45,018 nucleotides of DNA, taken from contig CANRGH010000019.1 in NCBI GenBank assembly GCA_947630135.1, positions 1 through 45,018 of the forward strand, written 5' to 3'. The DNA is from an uncultured Monoglobus sp. GTDB taxonomy: Bacteria > Bacillota > Clostridia > Monoglobales > Monoglobaceae. Below are positions 1 through 5,072 of this stretch, one piece after another. Both the position numbers and the translations under genes were made by a program. Position 1 is the stretch's first letter, and the number at the start of each line of letters is the position of its first letter. The notes under the pieces are model-generated. The model did not search any database, was not told where the DNA came from, and was given only the letters and a program-made list of their open reading frames with translations.

Positions 1-54
1 GTAAGTATGGCAACATATTAAGCTGACCGATACTAATAGGTCGAGGGCTTGACC
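1..54 (+). rRNA. 23S ribosomal RNA, 3' end (partial)
   Basis: The window opens inside the conserved 3' terminus of 23S rRNA. The stretch with CTGACCGATACTAATAGGTC followed by GAGGGCTTGACC is the characteristic end of bacterial (Firmicute) 23S. The exact mature 3' end is inferred from the GACC that normally pairs with the 5' GGTC of 23S; the 5' part lies outside the window. It is followed by a 5S gene in the same direction, so this is the distal part of an rRNA operon. Confidence 0.95.
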
Positions 55-56
55 TC

Positions 57-91
57 AACGTAGAGATTAGTGATTAGCGAATAGCGAATAG
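57..91 (-). repeat. Dispersed AT-rich repeat (copy 1, inverted)
   Basis: The 23S-5S spacer begins with a run built from GATTAGTGATTAGCGAATAG. It is the reverse complement of the block at 661-695 and close to the block at 41567-41602. The two near copies flank the 5S gene in inverted orientation. All three lie in non-coding DNA. No gene is visible inside; this is probably a small intergenic repeat family. Confidence 0.7.
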
Positions 92-121
92 AGCTGTAAC
101 GGTCACTGATGTCTATAGGGC

Positions 122-156
122 TCCCAAAAAGCGCCAACGGAGTGCACTTTTTGGGA
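122..156 (+). other. Stem-loop in the 23S-5S spacer
   Basis: TCCCAAAAAG at 122-131 pairs perfectly with CTTTTTGGGA at 147-156, leaving a 15-nt loop. It lies between 23S and 5S rRNA. A processing signal for the rRNA precursor is a plausible role, but that is inference. No U-tract follows directly, so it is unlikely to terminate transcription. The rest of the spacer (157-302) shows no gene that I can support. Confidence 0.5.
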
Positions 157-302
157 AGAAGGAGTGACCCCCGAAACGGACGAGACTTTTCCGGCAACGG
201 AAAAGCGAGCAAGTGTAGGGAGTTGCGACGAATATGTGAGTAAAGTTACTTACTCAAACTCTATTCAATTAGAAAACACGGTTTGCGCGAAAAACGCGAA
301 CA

Positions 303-409
<107 letters not shown>

Positions 410-419
<10 letters not shown>

Positions 420-545
420 ACAATTCAAAACCTCAACCTCACGGTTGGGGTTTTAATTTTTGATAAAAATTAAGCTAATGCTGCCGGAACTTGTAATCTT
501 CAATTTATCGGTTGAGGTTTTAATTTTTTTAAAATTAAGTAAATG
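410..545 (+). repeat. Tandem duplication of 5S tail plus terminator
   Basis: Copy 1 (410-479) starts with the last bases of 5S, GCTGCCGGAAC, and runs through the terminator. Copy 2 (480-545) starts again with GCTGCCGGAAC and contains a degraded hairpin, then GGTTGAGGTTTTAATTTTTT and a similar AAAATTAAG tail. The second hairpin has mispairs, so copy 2 looks like a decaying duplicate that could act as a back-up terminator. Confidence 0.7.
427..460 (+). terminator. Terminator of the rRNA operon
   Basis: AAAACCTCAACC (427-438) pairs with GGTTGGGGTTTT (443-454) across a TCAC loop and is followed by a T-rich stretch. It lies directly downstream of 5S rRNA. Confidence 0.85.
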
Positions 546-660
546 CAGGTGAATGTTTTGGGAACTCTTGCTAAAAGTTTGTTTAGTGGAGAGCTGGGGT
601 TTCTGCAGCGCGGTCGGGGGCGTGGGAGATGCGTTGTGTTTGCGCGAATGGTAATTACGC

Positions 661-695
661 GTATTCGCTATTCGCTAATCACTAATCACTACGTT
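661..695 (+). repeat. Dispersed AT-rich repeat (copy 2)
   Basis: Consists of TATTCGCTATTCGCTAATCA followed by CTAATCACTACGTT. It is the inverse of 57-91 and close to 41567-41602. It lies immediately upstream of the promoter region at 708-760. Positions 546-660 hold nothing that I can recognise. Confidence 0.7.
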
Positions 696-707
696 GTCCG
701 CAACGGA

Positions 708-760
708 TGAGGTGTTATCCGCCAAAATCTATTGACTTTGTTATAATTGCGTTGTATATT
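708..760 (+). promoter_or_regulatory. Promoter of the candidate small RNA, with an agrB-D-like upstream block
   Basis: The -35 TTGACT is at 732-737 and the -10 TATATT at 755-760, with a 17-nt spacer. The 29 nt ending in the -35 (708-736) match 3088-3116, the equivalent position of the agrB-D promoter, at 21 of 29 positions, and all eight differences are transitions. The shared core is GCCAAAAT followed 4 nt later by TTGAC. Shared control, for instance by the AgrA-like regulator, is an inference. Confidence 0.65.
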
Positions 761-766
761 AGTCAT

Positions 767-954
767 TGAAAGCGACAGATTATGACATTTTTTGCAGCTT
801 ACCCATAAGCTGACGGTTTTTGTTTCATCCAAGTTTTTGTGCCGGAAGTTAAAGGCGATATCCGGTTATGCCCGTGAGGGTAATGTTTTTTCGCGGACTT
901 TCCATGTACCGCACTTTATTTTGGCGGAGCCGCAGGGGGCTCCGCCGTTTTCTT
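767..954 (+). ncRNA. Candidate structured small RNA, about 190 nt, unassigned
   Basis: A self-contained transcription unit without an ORF: a sigma-A-type promoter at 732-760, a likely start near 767, and a strong terminator at 923-954. Inside are a perfect 7-bp hairpin, CAGCTTA-CCCA-TAAGCTG (about 796-813), a CCGGA...TCCGG stem (about 842-865) and a GCCC-GTGA-GGG hairpin (about 868-879). I find no tmRNA, RNase P or SRP signature and no convincing closed 6S-type rod, so the family is unknown. Its place immediately upstream of an agr-like locus recalls the RNAIII position in staphylococci, but no homology to RNAIII is claimed. It could alternatively be a 6S-like RNA that I fail to recognise. 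Confidence 0.55.
923..954 (+). terminator. Rho-independent terminator of the small RNA
   Basis: GGCGGAGCC (923-931) and GGCTCCGCC (938-946) form a perfect 9-bp GC-rich stem with loop GCAGGG, followed by GTTTTCTT. It separates the small RNA from the agrA-C promoter. Confidence 0.9.
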
Positions 955-1018
955 ATGCTTGAAAACTGATAAACAAATAATATTTTGAAATAAAAATCAA
1001 TTTTTGTCAATTATAATA

Positions 1019-1047
1019 TTGAAAAATTTTCCATAATATGATATAAT
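1019..1047 (+). promoter_or_regulatory. Promoter of the agrA-agrC-like pair
   Basis: TTGAAA at 1019-1024 and TATAAT at 1042-1047 with a 17-nt spacer, 31 nt before the ATG at 1079. The surrounding 960-1050 is very AT-rich. Confidence 0.75.
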
Positions 1048-1078
1048 ATCGACAAATTTGGCAAAAGAGGGTGACATT

Positions 1079-1756
1079 ATGCATATCGCGGTGTGTGACG
1101 ACGACAAGATTTTTATTGATGAGATAATCACTTATATACCCAAAAATAAAGATTATGTCATTGACACATTTTCCTTGTCAAAGGATCTGTATGAACGCGG
1201 GGATAAATATGACTTGGCGTTTCTGGACATCAGAATGAATAATTATGACGGTCTTGCTTTGGCGGACAGGCTGTGCGAGCTCAATCCGAAATGCGTGATA
1301 GTTTTGTTTACAGCCTTTACCCAATACGCGATCGACGGGTATAAGCACCACACATTTGATTATATCCTCAAGAGCGACAACAAGCTTGTCAAGAAGCTGG
1401 CTGTTGAGAAAGCTTTGATTGAGGCCGATGAGCGCATGAACCTTGGTACTTCCGGCGCAAACCTTTTGCGCCTTAATACAAAAGGCGGCGAAGTCAAATT
1501 TAATCCGCTGTATATAGTTTATATTGAGGCCGCCAATAATGATATTAAGGTCTATACCGATAGGGACACATATATTTGCCGATGCACAATGTATGATATT
1601 GAAAGTAAGCTCGACAATAAGCTTTTCAAAAGATGTCACCGAAGTTATATTGTTAACACAAAATATGTTAAATCAATAAAACGCGGGAATATCGTATTAA
1701 CAAACAATTATGAGGTGCCGATCGGCAGGAAATATAAAAAGGAGATATTGTTATGA
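1079..1756 (+). CDS. agrA: AgrA-like LytTR response regulator
   Basis: A cytoplasmic response regulator of the AgrA/VirR class. Residues 1-120 are a receiver domain: the acidic pocket is DDD at 7-9, the phospho-acceptor is Asp50 in FLDIRM, and the Thr and Lys switch residues are in VLFTAF and YILKSD. Residues about 130-225 are a LytTR DNA-binding domain with the family's IVYIEAANN, FKRCHRSYIVN and VPIGRKYK blocks. The frame is open back to a TTG at 1058, but ATG 1079 is preferred because AGAGGGTGA precedes it at normal spacing. Its stop overlaps the kinase start as ATGA, which implies translational coupling. It would be phosphorylated by the AgrC-like kinase and would activate the agr promoters. 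The gene symbol is used in the family sense. Confidence 0.9.
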   Translation: MHIAVCDDDKIFIDEIITYIPKNKDYVIDTFSLSKDLYERGDKYDLAFLDIRMNNYDGLALADRLCELNPKCVIVLFTAFTQYAIDGYKHHTFDYILKSDNKLVKKLAVEKALIEADERMNLGTSGANLLRLNTKGGEVKFNPLYIVYIEAANNDIKVYTDRDTYICRCTMYDIESKLDNKLFKRCHRSYIVNTKYVKSIKRGNIVLTNNYEVPIGRKYKKEILL

Positions 1757-3027
1757 TAGAAACGGTATTAAGCACATTGAGTTCAATAATTGAAATTCTT
1801 ACAATTGTGTGTTTTGGACACTTGTTTTTAAAAAGGCGAATGCGTTCAAATGTAGTTAATACAACACTTATTTTATTTGTTATTATTTTTGATTGTTTTT
1901 TGGATTATATCAATATATCTAACCTTTTGGCAATGATTATAAGCTGCGCTGAGTTTTTTATATTGCTATATTTAATTTATGATACATCAACACTTTATGC
2001 ACTTTTCTTTACATGGATATATTGTGTAATTATTATGATTAGTGAAATGTTAATTTCATGTGTTTTTACTTTTGTTTTTGAAAGTGAATATGGAATTGTA
2101 CATTTAGAGGAGATTGCGCATTATGTTGGTATGTTTATCAGCGATTTACTTGTATTTGGATTTCTTTGTTTTACAGCGTTGCTTGCAAAAAAGAAAATAA
2201 AATCAATTCCTAAAAGATATTTTATAATGATATTGATATATCCGTTGCTTTGTGTATGTGTAATTTATTTAATTGATAATATCATGACAAAAGCCCAAAT
2301 AATAAATCCATTATTTATGATGATACCAATCTTGTGTTTAATGTATATTATTTTTATGGTATTTGATTTTTTTGATGGATATTCTAAAAAGATAGAATTT
2401 GAGTCACTCAATAAAATAACAGAAGAAAGAGAGGCAAATTACCGAATTCTTAAGGAGTCCAATGAGCAGATCAGAATTATGCGTCATGATATGAATAAGC
2501 ATTTAAAAGTTATAACCGACTTGATCTCAAAAGATAAAACCGATGAGGCGCGAAAATATATTGAAGCGCTGAATGATGAAAACAAAAATTTCAGCAGCTA
2601 TATTTACACAAACAATGAGACGTTTGACACGGCGGTCAACATAGAATGTCAAAGGGCAAAGGCCTCGGGAGTTGACTTTAAATCATTTGTCGGCGTTAAC
2701 GGTGAAATAAAAATGAATGATACCGACATTACAAAGCTTTTCTGCAACCTTTTGGACAATGCGGTTGAGGCGGCGGAAAAGACAAAGGAAAAGTTCGTTT
2801 CGATATATGTCACTCAAAAGGGCGGTGATTTGGTTGTGAGCGTCAAAAACTCTTCCGGCGAAGTCGATGTGTCCGATCTCAAGACAAGCAAATCCGATGA
2901 AGATAATCACGGCTACGGGCTGAAAAGCATTGACTCGGTGCTTGAAAAATATGGCAGCAGCATATATCAATCATATCAAGGAGGAGTATTTGAGACCGAT
3001 ATTGTGTTAAAAAACTGCTGTGAATAA
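1753..3027 (+). CDS. agrC: AgrC-like sensor histidine kinase (GHKL type)
   Basis: 424 residues. The first ~205 are a polytopic sensor with about six hydrophobic segments. A coiled linker (about 210-240) follows, then the HPK10-type dimerisation/phospho-acceptor motif RIMRHDMNKHLK with His245, the N box FCNLLDNAVEAAEKT, and a G box HGYGLKSI. This is the AgrC architecture, in which the membrane domain senses a cyclic autoinducer. AAGGAG lies just before the ATG, which overlaps the agrA stop. The 5' half (1753 to about 2450) is markedly richer in A/T and in TTT/ATT/TTA codons than the kinase half and than the neighbouring agrB, which is also a membrane protein. This suggests a mosaic gene with an exchanged sensor half. 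A rho-independent terminator follows. Confidence 0.9.
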   Translation: MIETVLSTLSSIIEILTIVCFGHLFLKRRMRSNVVNTTLILFVIIFDCFLDYINISNLLAMIISCAEFFILLYLIYDTSTLYALFFTWIYCVIIMISEMLISCVFTFVFESEYGIVHLEEIAHYVGMFISDLLVFGFLCFTALLAKKKIKSIPKRYFIMILIYPLLCVCVIYLIDNIMTKAQIINPLFMMIPILCLMYIIFMVFDFFDGYSKKIEFESLNKITEEREANYRILKESNEQIRIMRHDMNKHLKVITDLISKDKTDEARKYIEALNDENKNFSSYIYTNNETFDTAVNIECQRAKASGVDFKSFVGVNGEIKMNDTDITKLFCNLLDNAVEAAEKTKEKFVSIYVTQKGGDLVVSVKNSSGEVDVSDLKTSKSDEDNHGYGLKSIDSVLEKYGSSIYQSYQGGVFETDIVLKNCCE

Positions 3028-3033
3028 CGATTG

Positions 3034-3060
3034 ACCTCTTCCGTATGGGAGAGGTTTTTT
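3034..3060 (+). terminator. Terminator between agrC and agrB-D
   Basis: ACCTCTTCC (3034-3042) pairs with GGGAGAGGT (3047-3055) with one G-T wobble and loop GTAT, followed by TTTTTT. It splits the agr-like locus into two transcription units. Confidence 0.85.
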
Positions 3061-3087
3061 GATAGATGCATTGCTGTTTACCACGTG

Positions 3088-3140
3088 TGAGACGTCGTTT
3101 GCCAAAATTTGTTGACACCGAAAAATATACGTTATATAGT
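3088..3140 (+). promoter_or_regulatory. agrB-D promoter with upstream block shared with the small RNA
   Basis: The -35 TTGACA is at 3112-3117 and the -10 TATAGT at 3135-3140, with a 17-nt spacer. The upstream 3088-3116 aligns without gaps to 708-736 (21 of 29 identical, differences all transitions). GGAGGTG precedes the ATG at 3162. Shared regulation with the small RNA is inferred. Confidence 0.75.
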
Positions 3141-3161
3141 TAAAAACGGAGGTGTTAAATT

Positions 3162-3986
3162 ATGACAAAATTTTCAAACAAAGTCGCAGGATTTTTCGGC
3201 AAAAACGGAATTATTGACAAAAAGTACGAGAACCTGTGCACGATAGGCTTTGAGACCGTTATTTCGGAAGCGGTGAGCGCGGTTGTTTTGCTGGCTCTGG
3301 CGTTGGCTTATAACATGCTGATCGAGGGACTGGTGTTCTTTGCCGCTTACGGAATAATCCGTTCAACTGCGGGCGGATGGCACGCAAAGACAAAGATAAT
3401 GTGCAATGTGCTTTATACGGCAATGTTTGCCGCGGTCCTGACGGTTGTTAAGGCGGCTCAGTATGTGAATATTGAGATTGCTTATCACATTTTCGCTCAA
3501 GCGGCAATCTGCCTGTGGTCTGTTCTTGTTCTGACAAGCTTTGCCCCGGTGCTCAACAAGAAGGTCGAGTTTTCGGATGATTACTTAAAAAAGAGCTACA
3601 GAAAAATGTTGTTCGGCATTTTCGCGATAATCGCGGTCATGATCGTTATGGCAATAAGCGGAAGCGCGGTTTGCCTCGGAGTAAACTATGCACTGACTTT
3701 TGCGTTGCTGATCAACGCTGTTTCGGTAAGCGCTGCCAGAAAGAGCGCCAAGGCCTCGTCGCCCGTTGTTAAGAAGGATGATGTTAAGCTGACCTTTAAG
3801 GATGTTATGTCTTACTTAAAGGGTAGAAAGCTTGACAAGGCGAGTCTGGTTTGCGCGGGATATATGTGCTGCTTCCTGCTGCTTATAGGCGGCGGAGTTA
3901 CAACAATGGGATGCAGATGGAAGTATTACGAGCCCGAGGTTCCCGCGAACTTAGCGGATTTCGTAAGCGAGATCAAAAACGCTTAG
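3162..3986 (+). CDS. agrB: AgrB-like peptidase/exporter with in-frame C-terminal AgrD-like pheromone precursor
   Basis: 274 residues, against roughly 190-210 for ordinary AgrB. Residues 1-199 are AgrB: several membrane segments and the catalytic pair His74 and Cys81 in GGWHAKTKIMC, spaced seven apart as in staphylococcal AgrB His77/Cys84. After a basic linker (about 200-210) come an amphipathic/hydrophobic stretch (about 211-245) and GCRWKYYEPEVPANL, which has the AgrD form: a ring Cys, aromatic residues, then P-E-x-P-x-x-L and an acidic tail. By comparison with clostridial AgrD (CLWFT followed by HQPEEP) the thiolactone would be Cys251 to Tyr255. No stop lies between the two parts. AgrB normally cleaves AgrD C-terminally to the ring; here substrate and enzyme are one polypeptide. 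No separate agrD is visible nearby. Confidence 0.85.
   Translation: MTKFSNKVAGFFGKNGIIDKKYENLCTIGFETVISEAVSAVVLLALALAYNMLIEGLVFFAAYGIIRSTAGGWHAKTKIMCNVLYTAMFAAVLTVVKAAQYVNIEIAYHIFAQAAICLWSVLVLTSFAPVLNKKVEFSDDYLKKSYRKMLFGIFAIIAVMIVMAISGSAVCLGVNYALTFALLINAVSVSAARKSAKASSPVVKKDDVKLTFKDVMSYLKGRKLDKASLVCAGYMCCFLLLIGGGVTTMGCRWKYYEPEVPANLADFVSEIKNA
3807..3986 (+). other. agrD: AgrD-like segment inside the agrB frame, possible internal start
   Basis: Met216 (ATG 3807-3809) is in frame and is preceded by AAGGA at 3798-3802, with only 4 nt between. A separate 59-residue AgrD-like peptide could therefore also be made from the same frame: basic N terminus, hydrophobic 14-31, Cys36 (residue 251 of the fusion), then WKYYEPEVP. 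Whether the fused form, the internal product or both are used cannot be told from sequence. The core motif is clear; the internal start is a weaker inference. Confidence 0.6.
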
Positions 3987-4071
3987 AATAATATTAATTA
4001 AAAATTTCTGCCGATCGGCCAAATGGTTATCGGACACTGTTTATCTTATCTTAACGGGTATCACGCAAAAC

Positions 4072-4114
4072 GTGCAAATTCAGTTTAACATCTTTTATTT
4101 CGTCAAATTTGCAC
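4072..4114. other. Inverted repeat downstream of agrB-D
   Basis: GTGCAAATT at 4072-4080 is repeated inverted as AATTTGCAC at 4106-4114, with a 25-nt loop. A second arm pair, TTGGCC/GGCCAA, occurs at about 4191-4214. They lie in the 430-nt stretch after agrB-D, which otherwise holds only the short minus-strand ORF described separately. The role is unknown. Confidence 0.35.
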
Positions 4115-4128
4115 TGCATGACAGTCTT

Positions 4129-4308
4129 TCAAATTTTAGAAATCGACAAAAAGCGAAAATTTTTACTTATTTTTTGAATTCGCCGCGCGTTGGCCGACCC
4201 GGAATTACGGCCAATAAAAATGTTTATATTCATAAATTTAAAATTAATGGCGGAGCCGAAGAGCTCCGCCTTTCTTTCCGCGTATTTAAAAATCGCGGCT
4301 CTTTTCAT
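4129..4308 (-). CDS. Hypothetical 59-residue ORF, minus strand
   Basis: Starts MKRAAIFKYAERKAELFGSA and ends at a TGA at 4129. A GAGGTGTT ribosome site lies 3 nt before the ATG; the same GAGGTGTT form precedes agrB, the P-type ATPase and the ABC ATPase genes in this window. A good promoter lies upstream (4327-4355). However, codons 15-22 are also the stem of a hairpin (GGCGGAGC...GCTCCGCC), and the distal half is lysine- and AT-rich with no domain. It may be the surviving 5' end of a deleted gene, or a leader read into a terminator. No function can be assigned. Confidence 0.3.
   Translation of the reverse strand: MKRAAIFKYAERKAELFGSAINFKFMNINIFIGRNSGSANARRIQKISKNFRFLSISKI
4249..4277 (+). terminator. 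GC-rich hairpin, likely terminator of agrB-D
   Basis: GGCGGAGC (4249-4256) pairs with GCTCCGCC (4263-4270), followed by TTTCTTT. The stem sequence resembles the small-RNA terminator at 923-946. On the minus strand the same stem is followed by a weaker ATTAATTTT, so it may act in both directions. Confidence 0.6.
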
Positions 4309-4323
4309 AATAACACCTCATGA

Positions 4324-4355
4324 AACATTTTACCATAATAAAATGTTCGTTTCAA
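4324..4355 (-). promoter_or_regulatory. Minus-strand promoter overlapping a 9-bp palindrome
   Basis: On the minus strand, TTGAAA (4355-4350) and an extended -10 TGgTAAAAT (TAAAAT at 4332-4327) are 17 nt apart. The -10 and spacer are covered by AACATTTTA/TAAAATGTT arms (4324-4332 and 4339-4347), a possible operator. It would drive the 59-residue minus ORF. Confidence 0.5.
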
Positions 4356-4419
4356 GCGTTGTATTATATTTATTTTCCGAGAAATAATAACGATGAGAAC
4401 ACTTCAGGAGGATAGATTA

Positions 4420-5022
4420 ATGAAAAAATTTATTGCATCCGTCCTTGCGGCGATAATGCTTATTATTCCGGCCGACGTGTTTGCCGCCGGAGCCTACAGG
4501 GTGTCAAAGGGCGATACTCTTTGGAAGATTTCGGTAAAGTATCAGATCGGTCTCAGCGAAATTATTGACGCAAATCCGCAGATAGCAGATCCAAATATGA
4601 TTTATCCGGGACAGATAATAAACATTCCGGATGTTGATAGCGGAGCGCTTAGTTATGAGAGCGAAGTTGTGCGGCTTGTAAACAATATACGCACACAAAA
4701 CGGACTTTCGCAGCTTAAGGAGAATTGGGAACTGAGCCGCGTTGCGCGGTATAAGTCACAGGACATGAAGGACAAGGGATATTTTTCACACAACAGCCCG
4801 ACCTACGGATCGCCGTTTGAAATGATGAAAAGCTTTGGCCTGACATACCGCAGCGCGGGTGAAAATATAGCCCGGGGCCAGTCTACCCCGCAGGCGGTTG
4901 TGAACGCGTGGATGAATTCTTCGGGCCACAGGGCAAATATTCTGAATTCATCATATACCGAAATCGGAGTCGGCTACGTTGCGGGCGGACATTACTGGAC
5001 GCAAATGTTTATCGGAAGATAA
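4420..5022 (+). CDS. Secreted LysM-CAP (SCP/YkwD-like) protein
   Basis: 200 residues from the ATG at 4420, chosen because CAGGAGGAT lies just before it and because the product then begins with a signal peptide (MKKFIASVLAAIMLIIPADVFA, cleavage near 22). Residues about 24-68 are a LysM peptidoglycan-binding domain (YRVSKGDTLWKIS ... NPQIADPNMIYPGQIINIP). Residues about 77-200 are a bacterial CAP domain of the YkwD type, with FSHNSPTYGSPFEMM, GENIARG and SSGHRANILN. Such proteins bind the cell wall; their enzymatic activity is unsettled. Similar LysM-CAP proteins occur in spore coats and envelopes of Clostridia and Bacilli (SafA/YkwD relatives). It is monocistronic, and its terminator is shared with the convergent ATPase gene. 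Confidence 0.88.
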   Translation: MKKFIASVLAAIMLIIPADVFAAGAYRVSKGDTLWKISVKYQIGLSEIIDANPQIADPNMIYPGQIINIPDVDSGALSYESEVVRLVNNIRTQNGLSQLKENWELSRVARYKSQDMKDKGYFSHNSPTYGSPFEMMKSFGLTYRSAGENIARGQSTPQAVVNAWMNSSGHRANILNSSYTEIGVGYVAGGHYWTQMFIGR

Positions 5023-5069
5023 AAAAGCGGTTTTCCTAAAGGCTTTTAAGCCGGTGGAAAACCGCTTTT
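5023..5069. terminator. Bidirectional terminator between convergent genes
   Basis: AAAAGCGGTTTTCC (5023-5036) and GGAAAACCGCTTTT (5056-5069) form a 14-bp perfect stem with A-tract and T-tract on the two sides. It serves the LysM-CAP gene (+) and the metal ATPase gene (-). Confidence 0.9.
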
Positions 5070-5072
5070 GTC

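Noticed and set aside
690..719. LytTR-type half-sites: GTT triplets 21 nt apart at 693/714 and again at 3076/3097
   Set aside because: The flanking bases fit the AgrA consensus poorly, and the two pairs are not in the same register relative to the shared 29-nt block, so chance is likely.
767..954. Considered tmRNA, RNase P RNA, SRP RNA or 6S RNA for the small RNA
   Set aside because: None of the diagnostic conserved blocks of the first three is present, and the two ends do not form a convincing closing helix as in 6S. A covariance-model search would settle it.
4072..4387. Two plus-strand ORFs of 83 and 65 residues
   Set aside because: They cover the terminator hairpin and the AT-rich palindrome, lack ribosome sites and show no domain.
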